From DASXMT01 sp035552655 (lineage in GTDB: Bacteria; Actinomycetota; Acidimicrobiia; Acidimicrobiales; RAAP-2), in assembly GCA_035552655.1 (NCBI GenBank), contig DASZLD010000088.1, forward strand, positions 1-64,000: DNA of 64,000 bases, given 5' to 3'. Shown one piece after another: positions 16,119 through 25,055 of the stretch. The position numbers and the translations under genes are program-made. Below the pieces are notes generated by a model. That model searched no databases. It had not been told where the DNA came from and worked only from the letters and a program-made list of their open reading frames with translations. Positions within the stretch are counted from its first letter, which is position 1. Each line of letters opens with the position of its first letter.

Positions 16119-16391
16119 ATGAGTGCCACATTGATCGTCCGCCACACCGTTGCCGACTATGCCTCCTGGCGGAAGGTCTACGACTCGGTCGAGCCGTTGC
16201 GTGCTCAGTATGGTTGCACCGCGCAACGGGTCATGCATGTCCCCGGGGATCCCAACGACGTGGCTGGGACGCACGACTTTCCCACCGTCGCTCAAGCCCA
16301 GGGCTTCGCCGACGACCCGAAACTGCAGGCGGCCATGGAGAGTGCCGGCGTGACCGGTGCCCCTCGGATCGAAGTGTACGAGGACATCTGA
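16119..16391 (+). CDS. Small dimeric alpha/beta-barrel protein (ABM/DUF1330-like)
   Basis: 90 residues. The pattern HTVADYASWRKVYDSVEPLR, then a strand about 50 residues later (THDFPTVAQAQGFADDPKL), and GAPRIEVYEDI at the end fits the ferredoxin-like fold of the antibiotic biosynthesis monooxygenase and cyclase group. These form dimeric barrels that bind small organic molecules. No specific function can be assigned. Upstream frame extension to 15945 was rejected because it overlaps the divergent promoter region. Confidence 0.7.
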   Translation: MSATLIVRHTVADYASWRKVYDSVEPLRAQYGCTAQRVMHVPGDPNDVAGTHDFPTVAQAQGFADDPKLQAAMESAGVTGAPRIEVYEDI

Positions 16392-16434
16392 GCGGCACAG
16401 CTCGGGCCGGGTGGCCCGCCGATCACGCTCCTCG

Positions 16435-16914
16435 CTACAACTGGTCGTCCACAGCCTGCGCCTCGATATCCAGCCGGCGGACCAACCCGGGCACGATCCG
16501 GCGCTCCGCCATGCGACCGATCCCCGGTACGGCCACGACCAGTTCGCCGTCGATGGTCCGGACGGTGGCCGCCCCGTCCGGGCCGAGCCCGAAGTCAGCC
16601 GCACCGTGCAGTTGCCGTGGGTTCTTCTCGGCCTCGAACCGGAGCTGGCCCGAGCCCCTCGACTGGTCGACCCGAACCTCTTGCACCCACGCCAGGCGGC
16701 CGGAACCGATCAAGCGCTGGGCAATGGGATCGAGGCTGCCCACGAACTCGTAGCGAAGGCGCACCACGGCCTCGTCGCCCTCCACCCCGTGCTCGAGCAG
16801 TTCGGGCCGGCTCAGGTCGGGAAGGTCGAGGCCGAGGTAGAAGTCGGGATCGGACAGGATGGCGACCACGGCCTCTGCCGACCCGTCGAAGCGGTGCTCA
16901 GTGTGGAAGCGCAC
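16435..16914 (-). CDS. DUF2505 (SRPBCC-fold) protein
   Basis: 159 residues from GTG 16914. The start FHTEHRFDGSAEAVVAILSD is typical of DUF2505, an actinobacterial member of the START/SRPBCC lipid-binding superfamily, as is the pattern of beta strands ending in a long helix (PGLVRRLDIEAQAVDDQL). It likely binds a hydrophobic ligand, but none is known. It converges with the ABM-like gene and follows the alpha/beta hydrolase gene on the same strand. Confidence 0.75.
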   Translation of the reverse strand: MRFHTEHRFDGSAEAVVAILSDPDFYLGLDLPDLSRPELLEHGVEGDEAVVRLRYEFVGSLDPIAQRLIGSGRLAWVQEVRVDQSRGSGQLRFEAEKNPRQLHGAADFGLGPDGAATVRTIDGELVVAVPGIGRMAERRIVPGLVRRLDIEAQAVDDQL

Positions 16915-17037
16915 GGCCGGATCTTGGCATAGTCCGGCCCGCGGTCGGGGCTCAGAAAGCGACCACCCCCGCTGCAGCAGCGGGATACAGAGCGTTTCGA
17001 CCGATTCGAGCACGGGGCCGGGCAGGCCTCGCGAGGG

Positions 17038-17826
17038 TCACGATCGCAGCTCAGCCAACCACGTCTCCACCAGCGCGTTGAACTCGGCGGGTCGCTCCTG
17101 GTGGAGCCAGTGGCCGGCGCCCTCCCAGGCGACAACCTTCGACCGATCGTCGGTGTACAACGAGGCCTCGATGCCGGCGCGCGCCGGGTCGGCGTAGAAA
17201 GTCAGGACCGGGCAGGCACGGCGGGCCAGGTAGGGGGCGCTGTTCGCATAGAGGGTCAGACCCTTGACCTGACTGACCAAGGCCTGGCGCAGGACATGGT
17301 GGGGAACACCGGCGGCCCGCCGCAGCTGCCAGGTCCGCAGGGCGGGCGACCGGGCCGGAGCATCGAAGGCCAGCAGGATCTGCTGCACCACGGGAACGGG
17401 ATCCATGGTGTCGAGAGCGGCGATGATGGGATCCATGCTCGTGCCCGTCTCGTCGGGCAAGAGGTAGGCGGGATCCACGCACACCAGGCCGGCCACACGG
17501 GCTGGATGCTCGACCGCCAGCGCGCTGACCACGATGCCCCCGAGCGAGTGGCCGAGTGCCACCACCCGTTCGATCTCCAGCGCGTCGAGCAGCCCGGCCA
17601 GGTCGACGGCAAAATCCAGGGCCGAGTAGCCGTGCTCCGGTGCGGTCGAACGCCCGTGACCGCGGAGGTCGACGGCGATGACCCGGTGGTCGGCGGCGAA
17701 ATGCGGGAGCTGCCAGCTCCAGTCGTGCGAATCGCACGTGTACCCGTGGACGAAGAGCAAGGGCGGATCGCCGTCGCCTTCGTCGGTGAAGAACAGGCGG
17801 ACGTCTCCGATGTCAGCGAAGGCCAC
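17038..17826 (-). CDS. Alpha/beta hydrolase
   Basis: 262 residues from GTG 17826. Oxyanion hole LLFVHGYTCDSHDW, nucleophile elbow ALGHSLGG (Ser), acid LTFYADPA and catalytic His in GAGHWLHQERP are all present. It resembles esterases and haloacid/epoxide-hydrolase-like enzymes; the substrate is unknown. It starts about 16 bp after the SpoIID gene stop on the same strand and may be part of that transcript. Confidence 0.88.
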   Translation of the reverse strand: MAFADIGDVRLFFTDEGDGDPPLLFVHGYTCDSHDWSWQLPHFAADHRVIAVDLRGHGRSTAPEHGYSALDFAVDLAGLLDALEIERVVALGHSLGGIVVSALAVEHPARVAGLVCVDPAYLLPDETGTSMDPIIAALDTMDPVPVVQQILLAFDAPARSPALRTWQLRRAAGVPHHVLRQALVSQVKGLTLYANSAPYLARRACPVLTFYADPARAGIEASLYTDDRSKVVAWEGAGHWLHQERPAEFNALVETWLAELRS

Positions 17827-17842
17827 GGTCTCTCCGGCGCTG

Positions 17843-20800
17843 CTAGCGATCGGCCGGGGTGCCGGCGATGCCCACGATCGGCGCGTTCAGCGTCTGGCCT
17901 CCCATCGAGCCGAAGAACGGGGCATTGCCATGACCGAAGACGCCGCCGTCAGAGGCCGCCTCGCGGTATCCCGTGCCGCCCGATGAGGCCATGATGCCGA
18001 CGATGGGTGCACCCAGGACCTCGCCACCCTGAGAACCGAAGAACCCGGCGTCGCCAAAGGTGAAGATGCCGCCGTCGGCACCGACCAGCCAGTAGCCTCC
18101 GCCGTCGGGAGTGGCGGCCATGGCGACGATGGGCGAGTTCAGCGGCTTGCCCCCCTCGGAGCCGAAGAAGCCGGCGTCGCCGAAGGTGAAGATGCCGCCG
18201 TCCGAGGCCACCAGCCAGTAGCCCTTGCCGTCGGAGGTGGCGGCCATCGACACGATGGGCCTGTTCAGGGTCTGGCCGGCCTTGGACCCGGCATTGATGG
18301 CGTTCCCGAAGTTGTAGACCGCCCCGTCGGCGCCCACCTCCCAGTACCCCTTGCCGTCGGGGGTGGCGGCCATGGCCACGATGGGCGAGTTCAGCGGCTT
18401 GCCCCCCTCGGAACCGAAGAACCCGGCGTCGCCGAACGTGAAGATGCCCCCGTCCGAGGCCAACAGCCAGTAGCCCTTGCCGTCGGCGGTGGCGGCCACG
18501 GAAACGATGGGCGCGTTCAGGGTCTGGCCGGCCTTTGATCCGGCATTGATGGCGTCCCCGAAGTTGTAGACCGCACCGTTGGCGCCCACCTCCCAGTAGC
18601 CCTTGCCGTCGGGAGTGGTGGCCATGGCCACGATGGGCGCGCTGATGGTCTGGCCCCCGGTGGAGCCGAAGAACCCGGCGTCGCCGAAGGTGAAAATGCC
18701 GCCATCGGAAGCCAGCAGCCAGTAGCCCTTGCCGTCGGGGGAGGCAGCCATCGACACGATGGGCTTGTTCAGCGGCTTGCCCCCTTCGGAACCGAAGAAG
18801 CCGGCGTGGCCGAAGGTGAAGATGCCGCCATCGGAAGCCACCAGCCAGTAGCCCCTGGTATCGGTGCTCGATGCCATGGCCACGACCGGGGCGTTGAGGG
18901 GCGTGCCCCCCATCGATCCGAGGAAGCTGGCGTCGCCGAAGGCGAAGATGCCGCCGTCGGCCGCCACCTCGCGATAACCCATGCCCGTCGGGCTGGCCGC
19001 CGCCCCCACCACGGGGGAGTTGAGCCGCTGGCCACCCTGGGAGCCGAAGAAGCCGGCGTCGCCGAAGGTGAAGATGCCGCCGTCGGCGGCGAAGAGCCAG
19101 TACCCATTGCCGTCGGGGGTGGCGGCCATGGCCACGATCGGCGAGTTCAGCGGTTGCCCGCCCTGGGAGCCGAAGAAGCCGGCGTCGCCGAAGGTGAAGA
19201 TGCCGCCGTCCGAAGCCACCAGCCAGTAGCCCTTGCCGTCGGGGGTCGGGGTCATGGCCACGATGGGCTTGTTCAGGGGCTTGCCCCCTTCAGAGCCGAA
19301 GAAGCCGGCGTCGCCGAAGGCGAAGATGCCGCCGTCGGAAGCCACCTCCCAGTAGCCCTGATCGTCCGGTGTGGCCGCCATGGACACGATCGGCGCGTTC
19401 AGCGGCTTTCCTCCTTCGGAACCGAAGAAGCCGGCATCGCCGAAGGTGAAGATGCCGCCGTCCGAGGCCACCTCCCAGTAGCCCGCATTGGGGACGGTCG
19501 CCGTGGGCGCCACCCACACGGCCGCCGAGGCGAACACGGTCCCTCCCGGTCCGGAGGCGGCCACGATGAACAGGTAGGGGGCGATGCCCGCACCACCGTT
19601 GGCCGGGAGGGTCACCCCCACCGTCGCCCCGGCACCGGTAGCGCTGGTGGTGGTGACAGGCAGGCCGGGAATGCCCGGTTCGGACGCCACCGTGAAGCTG
19701 GTGGCGTTGGTCGAGGCGACCGACAGCGTCACCGGGCCTCCCCCGGTAGGCAAGATGGGCGGTGACGCAGTGAAGGACTGGACCACCGGCGGGGGCGCGT
19801 TGGTCAGCTGCTCGCCCGGGTAGTAAATGGACAGGATCTGGGGCCACGTCACCCCGGCCAGCGCACAGTTCTGGGAGCCCCAGGCGCTCATCACCCCGGG
19901 GAAGTTGGAGAGGCCCGACCCACAGGCCTCGTTGGTGTCGCCGGTCAACGTGGCCTGGTAGCTGGCTTCGACGATCTGGCCTCCGTTGGTCATGATCGTG
20001 TTCCAGGTGGCCAAGACGGCGGCGGTGGTGGAGGCAAAGGTCACACCGGGGACGTAGCGCTGGTAGTTGGTCGAGTCATCGACGTTGTAGCAGGCGCCGT
20101 TGAAGCTGCCCTGGCGGGGCCAGTTGTTCACGAAGAACCAGGCGTACGACTTGACGGCCATGGCTCCTGCGTCCAGGGAGTCCGGTGTCCAACTGGGGAT
20201 CCATTCGCTGGCCAGTACGTTCTCGACGTAGGTCTGGAAGGGCACCTGGAACACCCCGATCTCGGTCCCCGGCACCGCTGCCCCGGTGGAGGTGTGCTGA
20301 CCGAACTCGAGGACGTTGATGGTCGGTGGTGGTGCCGTGTTGGAGAAGTAACCGCCGCAGTTTCCCGAGGCCGAGGGAGTCGGCGTGGCGTTGGGGGCGG
20401 GTGTCTCCGAACCGGTTCCTCCTGAGGGGTTGTCGGGAGTGGTGGGCGTCGAACCGGTCCCGCCGGACGCGGTGGCGGGCGATCCCATGTCCCGGGACGT
20501 GTCGTGCCCGTTCAACATGATGGTCAGCGTGTCTCCGGAGGCGGCCGAGGTCACGCCGGTCAGTTGCCAGGTGCCGAGGCCCGGTGCCGAGGCGCTGACG
20601 GTTACCGGTCCGGTTCCGGCGTAGTCCAACGAGAAGGCGCCGGTCCCATCGGACGTCGCCACCTCGGTCCCGTCCACCTGGATCACCGCCCCCACCACCG
20701 GGGGTGGGTTGGCGGGCAGCGTGGTGACCCCGTCCACCGTCTGCTCTCCCGACACGTTGACCACCGTCCCCGAGAGCGACAGCGTCGACGAGGCGGCTCG

Positions 20801-20893
20801 GGCCGCGGGCGTGACCAGTGTGGACACGGCCACCGTCAGGATGACCGTGCCCACCGCGAGGCGGATCGCCCGCCCGCCTAACCGGGCGATCAC
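17843..20893 (-). CDS. SpoIID/LytB-type secreted protein with 13 C-terminal 42-residue repeats
   Basis: 1016 residues. GTG 20893 overlaps the DUF501 stop (GTGA), which fixes the start. A signal peptide runs to about ARA-ASS. A carboxypeptidase-regulatory-like beta domain (SLSGTVVNVSGE..., about 35-120), a Pro/Thr/Ser/Gly linker, and a SpoIID/LytB domain (YVENVLASEWIPSWTP, AMAVKSYAWFFVNN, about 210-350) follow. Then comes an Ig-like/TIG stretch and an array of 13 repeats with consensus GYWLVASDGGIFTFGDAGFF. SpoIID enzymes are lytic transglycosylases or amidase enhancers acting on peptidoglycan; Glu in LASEW is the likely catalytic residue. The repeats may form a beta-propeller-like or solenoid adhesive domain. 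A UUA codon is the fifth codon. Confidence 0.85.
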   Translation of the reverse strand: MIARLGGRAIRLAVGTVILTVAVSTLVTPAARAASSTLSLSGTVVNVSGEQTVDGVTTLPANPPPVVGAVIQVDGTEVATSDGTGAFSLDYAGTGPVTVSASAPGLGTWQLTGVTSAASGDTLTIMLNGHDTSRDMGSPATASGGTGSTPTTPDNPSGGTGSETPAPNATPTPSASGNCGGYFSNTAPPPTINVLEFGQHTSTGAAVPGTEIGVFQVPFQTYVENVLASEWIPSWTPDSLDAGAMAVKSYAWFFVNNWPRQGSFNGACYNVDDSTNYQRYVPGVTFASTTAAVLATWNTIMTNGGQIVEASYQATLTGDTNEACGSGLSNFPGVMSAWGSQNCALAGVTWPQILSIYYPGEQLTNAPPPVVQSFTASPPILPTGGGPVTLSVASTNATSFTVASEPGIPGLPVTTTSATGAGATVGVTLPANGGAGIAPYLFIVAASGPGGTVFASAAVWVAPTATVPNAGYWEVASDGGIFTFGDAGFFGSEGGKPLNAPIVSMAATPDDQGYWEVASDGGIFAFGDAGFFGSEGGKPLNKPIVAMTPTPDGKGYWLVASDGGIFTFGDAGFFGSQGGQPLNSPIVAMAATPDGNGYWLFAADGGIFTFGDAGFFGSQGGQRLNSPVVGAAASPTGMGYREVAADGGIFAFGDASFLGSMGGTPLNAPVVAMASSTDTRGYWLVASDGGIFTFGHAGFFGSEGGKPLNKPIVSMAASPDGKGYWLLASDGGIFTFGDAGFFGSTGGQTISAPIVAMATTPDGKGYWEVGANGAVYNFGDAINAGSKAGQTLNAPIVSVAATADGKGYWLLASDGGIFTFGDAGFFGSEGGKPLNSPIVAMAATPDGKGYWEVGADGAVYNFGNAINAGSKAGQTLNRPIVSMAATSDGKGYWLVASDGGIFTFGDAGFFGSEGGKPLNSPIVAMAATPDGGGYWLVGADGGIFTFGDAGFFGSQGGEVLGAPIVGIMASSGGTGYREAASDGGVFGHGNAPFFGSMGGQTLNAPIVGIAGTPADR
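17846..19483 (-). repeat. 13-copy 126-bp tandem repeat array in the SpoIID gene
   Basis: Thirteen back-to-back 42-residue units start at GYWEVAS and end at the stop. Most match GYWxxASDGGIFTFGDAGFF; units 8 and 10 are a variant type (GYWEVGADGAVYNFGDA). Neighbouring copies share long exact nucleotide stretches such as the ccgaagaagccggcgtcgcc core, consistent with recent duplication or gene conversion. Confidence 0.9.
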
Positions 20894-21423
20894 CGGGAAT
20901 CGGATCCCGGATGGAGGCCGATGCGCTCCGCCGTCCACGCGCCGACAGGGTCGTCGGCCCCGGTAAGCCACCAGGCCAGGTGGGCGTGCAGACACTTCAC
21001 GCCCCGGCGTGTCCCGCCGACACCCCCGGCGGGCCGGGGGCCGTCGTGTTCGGCCGGTATGAGCGCCTCCCGCTCGGCGGCATAGCGGGCGTGGGCCTCG
21101 GCCACGCGGTCCGGTGGGATCTCCGTTTCGGCCTGACGGACCCCGCCCGACGACTCGAGTCGGCTCACCGCGTCGCGAAGTGTCGGGTCCACCAACCAAT
21201 ACCGGGTGGGCATGGGAGTCCCGTCCTCCAGGAACGGAGCGTTGGCGATCACCGCCGGCGCGTCGTCGCCGGCCCGCACCACCACTTCGAATCGGCCTCG
21301 AGGGGGGCGGCCGAGCAGCTCGGTCACGGCCACCATGTCGCCCTCGTCGACCGCTTCCATCTCGCTCCCGAACCTACCGCCGAGTCCGTCGGCCGTCTCG
21401 TCGCGGAGCAGGTCGACCGTCAT
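20890..21423 (-). CDS. DUF501 protein
   Basis: 177 residues. The ATG at 21423 overlaps the DivIC-like stop (ATGA). VTELLGRPPRGRFEVVVRA, FLEDGTPMPTRYWLVDPTLRDAVSRLES and the Cys/His cluster VKCLHAHLAWWL match the DUF501 family (M. tuberculosis Rv1025). Function is unknown; it is almost always between divIC and ppx in actinobacteria. Both neighbours overlap by 4 bp. Confidence 0.88.
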   Translation of the reverse strand: MTVDLLRDETADGLGGRFGSEMEAVDEGDMVAVTELLGRPPRGRFEVVVRAGDDAPAVIANAPFLEDGTPMPTRYWLVDPTLRDAVSRLESSGGVRQAETEIPPDRVAEAHARYAAEREALIPAEHDGPRPAGGVGGTRRGVKCLHAHLAWWLTGADDPVGAWTAERIGLHPGSDSR

Positions 21424-22184
21424 CTCCAGAATTCGAGTGAGTGGAGGGTTCGGGACCAGAACCCTCCACTGGTGTTCGCAGGCGTGGTGGTCGTCGTGGC
21501 CGACCCCGGCCCGGACGACGCCGGGGCTTGGGCCCCCGAGGCCGGTGGGCTCGTGGTGGAAGTAGTGGGCACGTTCGGATCCGGGCTCATGCCCGCGGCG
21601 TTGGCCGGGGCTACCACCGGCTGGCTTCCCGGGTCTCCGGCCACGTCCGACGAGCCGCTCTTGGTCGATTGCGAAGTGGGGGGCAGCACGTTGTAGGCCG
21701 TTTGACCCGGATCGACGAGCTGGTAGTCCTGGCGGGCAAGGCTGTGGATCTCTGCTTTGGAGTTGAGTTGCTGCTTCTCCTGGGCCAGCGCGCTGTTCTC
21801 TGATTTGAGGCGGTGCATGGCCGCATCGGCGGACGCCAGCTGGCGGTGGTCGGATAGCAATCCGCTGGCCGGGAAGCTGGTGCCCAGCACCAGTGCGGCA
21901 AAGGCCGCCGACACCACCAGGATGAACCGCCGTCGGCGCAACTTGGGGCTGGCCGGTGAGCGATGCTTGCCCTCTGACCCCCGCGTGCCCGGGGCGCGCG
22001 TGGACGCCTTCGGGCCTGTTGCCCTGCCCTTGGTCCCCGCATGACCCCTGGCCCCGGAGGTCTTGGACCCGGACCGTGCCTTGGCGCCCGCTCTGCCCTT
22101 GGTCGTGGAGGTCTTGCCCTTGGCCTTGGAGGCCTTCGCCTTCGCCTTGGCGCCGGAGCGATGGCTGGGCGCCGGCCGGCTCAC
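21420..22184 (-). CDS. divIC: Septum formation initiator (FtsB/DivIC) family protein
   Basis: 254 residues. An unusual Lys/Ala/Gly-rich basic cytosolic leader of about 80 residues precedes one transmembrane helix (RFILVVSAAFAALVLGTSF). A coiled coil follows outside (HRQLASADAAMHRLKSENSALAQEKQQL...), with the family's RxDYQLVDPGQ segment, then a Thr/Ser/Pro-rich tail. FtsB/DivIC bridges FtsQ and FtsL in the divisome. The ATG overlaps the eno stop by 4 bp. The very basic N-terminus and long C-terminal tail are longer than in model proteins. Confidence 0.85.
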   Translation of the reverse strand: MSRPAPSHRSGAKAKAKASKAKGKTSTTKGRAGAKARSGSKTSGARGHAGTKGRATGPKASTRAPGTRGSEGKHRSPASPKLRRRRFILVVSAAFAALVLGTSFPASGLLSDHRQLASADAAMHRLKSENSALAQEKQQLNSKAEIHSLARQDYQLVDPGQTAYNVLPPTSQSTKSGSSDVAGDPGSQPVVAPANAAGMSPDPNVPTTSTTSPPASGAQAPASSGPGSATTTTTPANTSGGFWSRTLHSLEFWR

Positions 22185-23470
22185 GTCGCCCGCTTCCCTG
22201 CCCGCAGGGCCTCGCCGCCCAGGAACGCAGCTGATTCGCCCAGTGCCTCCTCGATCCGGAGCAGCTGGTTGTACTTGGCCACCCGGTCGGAACGAGCCGG
22301 CGCCCCGGCCTTGATCTGCCCGCAGTTGGTGGCCACGGCCAAATCAGCGATGATCGAGTCCTCGGTCTCGCCCGAGCGATGGGACATGACACAGCCATAG
22401 GACGACCGGGTGGCCCTGGACATGGTGCTCAGGGTCTCGGTCAGGGTCCCGATCTGGTTCACCTTGATCAGCACGGCGTTGGCCACGCCCAGATCGATGC
22501 CGCGCCGGAGCCGCTCCTCGTTGGTGACGAACACGTCGTCACCCACCAGCTGTACCCGGTCGCCCAGCGCCGCCGTCATCGACGCCCAGCCGTCCCAGTC
22601 CTCTTCGGCCATCCCGTCCTCGATGGAGACGATCGGATATCGACTGCACAGATCGATCCAGTAGTCGACCAGCTCGGCCGACGAAAGGGAACGCCCCTCA
22701 CCGGCCAGGACGTAGCGACCGTCCTTGAACAGCTCGCTGGTGGCGGGGTCCATGGCGATGGCAATGTCGTCACCGGGAACCCGTCCGGCCCCCTCGATCG
22801 CTTCCACCAGGACCTCCACCGCAGCCTCGTTGGAGTCCAGATCCGGGGCGAATCCACCCTCGTCGCCCACGGCCGTGGACAGGCCCCTGGTCTTCAGCAC
22901 GTTGGCCAGCGCGTGGTACGTCTCCGCTCCCCACTGCAGGGCCTCGGAGAACGAGGCCGCGCCGACCGGCATGATCATGAACTCTTGGAGGTCAATCGAG
23001 TTGTCGGCGTGCACGCCGCCGTTGATGACGTTCATCATGGGTACGGGCAGTACGTGGGCGTCGGCCCCGCCGACCGACCGGAAGAGCGGGATATCGAGCT
23101 CGTCGGCCACCGCCTTGGCCGCTGCCAGTGAAGCGCCCAGGATGGCGTTGGCCCCCAGGCGGGCCTTGTTCGGTGTCCCGTCCGCGTCGATCAGGGCGAA
23201 GTCGATGGCTCGCTGGTCGAGGGCGTCGAAGCCGTTGAGGATCTCGGCGATCTCGCCGTTGACGTTGTCGACCGCCCGAGTCACACCCTTGCCGCCGTAG
23301 CGGGATCCGCCGTCGCGCAACTCCACGGCCTCGAACGAGCCGGTTGATGCCCCCGAGGGCACGATGGCGCGTCCCACCGCTCCCGAGTCGAGGAGGATCT
23401 CGACCTCGACGGTCGGATTACCCCGGGAGTCGAGAACCTCCCGGCCGATGACCTGTTCGATGCGGCTCAC
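22181..23470 (-). CDS. eno: Enolase
   Basis: 429 residues from GTG 23470, full length. N-terminal REVLDSRGNPTVEVE, catalytic loop SGASTGSFEAVELRDGG, metal and acid residues (SIEDGMAEEDWDGW), and KVNQIGTLTETL with catalytic Lys and MSHRSGETED are all present. It converts 2-phosphoglycerate to phosphoenolpyruvate in glycolysis. AGGAGC lies about 12 bases before the start. It heads a chain of overlapping genes: eno, divIC, DUF501, spoIID-repeat. Confidence 0.97.
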   Translation of the reverse strand: MSRIEQVIGREVLDSRGNPTVEVEILLDSGAVGRAIVPSGASTGSFEAVELRDGGSRYGGKGVTRAVDNVNGEIAEILNGFDALDQRAIDFALIDADGTPNKARLGANAILGASLAAAKAVADELDIPLFRSVGGADAHVLPVPMMNVINGGVHADNSIDLQEFMIMPVGAASFSEALQWGAETYHALANVLKTRGLSTAVGDEGGFAPDLDSNEAAVEVLVEAIEGAGRVPGDDIAIAMDPATSELFKDGRYVLAGEGRSLSSAELVDYWIDLCSRYPIVSIEDGMAEEDWDGWASMTAALGDRVQLVGDDVFVTNEERLRRGIDLGVANAVLIKVNQIGTLTETLSTMSRATRSSYGCVMSHRSGETEDSIIADLAVATNCGQIKAGAPARSDRVAKYNQLLRIEEALGESAAFLGGEALRAGKRAT

Positions 23471-23561
23471 TGTCTGCTGTTGCTCCTGTGGCTGGTGGGA
23501 GAAAAGTTATCAGTTGGACTGCCCGAGACCTGGGCATCTCTCCCGTGGCCGTCCCGCTCAG

Positions 23562-25040
23562 CTAGCCGCCGTGCTCGTGCTCGGCCACCTGTTGCCGGAA
23601 GGCCACCGACCGGGCCCGGAGGGCGGTCTCCGGGTCGACCCCCAACTGCCGGGCCACGCTCACCACCGAGAACAGCAGATCGGCCACCTGGGCCTCGGCG
23701 GCCCCCGGTGCACCCCCGTTCACTGGCTCCTCGCTGTTCAGCCGGTCGAGCCCGGCCACGATGGCGTCCGCCTCCGCCTCCCTGCCCGGGAGCTCGACCC
23801 CGACGGCCAGAGCCTTCCGCTGCAGCTTCGCCGCCAGAGCCAGGGCAGGCATGGCCTTGGGAATGCCCTCGGTGACGCTGGCCCGGCCCTTCTCCACCAA
23901 CTTCAGCGCCTCCCAGTTCGTCGCCACCTGGTCCGGCGAGTCGGCCACCGTGTCCCCGAACACGTGGGGGTGGCGGGAGACCAGCTTGTCGTGCACACCC
24001 CGGGCCACATCGGCCAGCGAGAACCGCCCCGCCTCGGCGGCCAGGGTGGCGTGGAAGTACACCTGGAAGAGCAGGTCGCCCAGCTCCTCTTCCAGATGGG
24101 CCACGGCCCGTTCCACCTGCTCGGGGGAAGACCCGGCGTCGCCGTCCACCGCGACCAGGCCGTCGATGGCCTCGAGGACCTCATAGGACTCCTCCAGCAG
24201 GTGGCGGGACAGGGAACCGTGGGTCTGCTCCCGGTCCCAGGGGCACTGCTCCCGGAGGGTGTGGACCAACTCGTCCAGGCGGGCCAGCTCGACGGCGACC
24301 GGCGCGGCCAGCTCGGGGATCCACAGCGACGTGAGGTGGTCGGGCTCGAAAGCCCGGTCGAGCTCCTCCCACGGGAGCTCCCACACCGCTTCTTCGGGCA
24401 ACCCGAGGTGATGGAGCACGGTCACCGTTGTTCCCGACGGGGCATCGCTGGCCAGCTTCACCCCGGACAGCACCGCCTTCGACCAGCACTGGGCCACCAG
24501 GAGCGGGCCCCGCTGGCCGGCGGCGTCGGTGGCGAACGACTCGCCGTCCACCAGCCGGACCCCCTCGGCCAGCGGGTCGATGCCCAACCGGGCGTAGGCC
24601 AGGTCGAGGAAGGAAAGGGCCGGGTGCACGATGACGGCCACATCGCCGGCGACCACGGCATCATGGCCTCGGAGCAGTGCCACCGTGCGCTCCGCCACCA
24701 GCGGCGAGCCAGGCACGGCGTAGACCACTGGTCCCGATCGGGCCGCGTCCACCAGGTCGGCGACGATGGACCGGTAGACGGCGTCAAAGGTGTCCTCGTG
24801 CTCGTAGTGATGGTCGAACGAGGGCGCCTCGGGCACCAGCACCGCAGCAGGGTGCCGGTTCGTGCGCACGAAGAGCTGCTCGGCCCCGGCCATCAGGTCC
24901 CGCGCCGACTGGGTGACCAGATCGGGGCCGGCCGGCCCCAGGCCGACCACATCGATGCGGGAGCGGTTCGGGAAGCGGCCGGGGGTGCCTTCGGCCGCGG
25001 CCCCGTCACGACGGGCTGGTCCCGCGGGCACGGCAACCAT
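23562..25040 (-). CDS. mazG: MazG nucleotide pyrophosphohydrolase fused to a tetrapyrrole-methylase-like domain
   Basis: 492 residues. The N-terminal half (about 25-240) has a tetrapyrrole (corrin/porphyrin) methylase fold: IDVVGLGPAGPDLVTQSARD and VVYAVPGSPLVAERTV. The C-terminal half (about 250-490) is MazG: LREQCPWDREQTHGSLSRHL, LLEESYEVLEAID, HLEEELGDLLFQVYFHA with the EExxE...ExxD metal cluster, and a C-terminal YabN-like repeat (AEAQVADLLFSVVSVARQLG). It hydrolyses NTPs, which limits incorporation of damaged nucleotides and lowers ppGpp. The fusion is the Bacillus YabN type. It starts 15 bp after the PPIase stop. Confidence 0.93.
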   Translation of the reverse strand: MVAVPAGPARRDGAAAEGTPGRFPNRSRIDVVGLGPAGPDLVTQSARDLMAGAEQLFVRTNRHPAAVLVPEAPSFDHHYEHEDTFDAVYRSIVADLVDAARSGPVVYAVPGSPLVAERTVALLRGHDAVVAGDVAVIVHPALSFLDLAYARLGIDPLAEGVRLVDGESFATDAAGQRGPLLVAQCWSKAVLSGVKLASDAPSGTTVTVLHHLGLPEEAVWELPWEELDRAFEPDHLTSLWIPELAAPVAVELARLDELVHTLREQCPWDREQTHGSLSRHLLEESYEVLEAIDGLVAVDGDAGSSPEQVERAVAHLEEELGDLLFQVYFHATLAAEAGRFSLADVARGVHDKLVSRHPHVFGDTVADSPDQVATNWEALKLVEKGRASVTEGIPKAMPALALAAKLQRKALAVGVELPGREAEADAIVAGLDRLNSEEPVNGGAPGAAEAQVADLLFSVVSVARQLGVDPETALRARSVAFRQQVAEHEHGG

Positions 25041-25055
25041 GGACGATCGGCCCGA

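Noticed and set aside
17846..19483. CRISPR or non-coding satellite
   Set aside because: The 126-bp units are in frame and encode a conserved 42-residue protein repeat.
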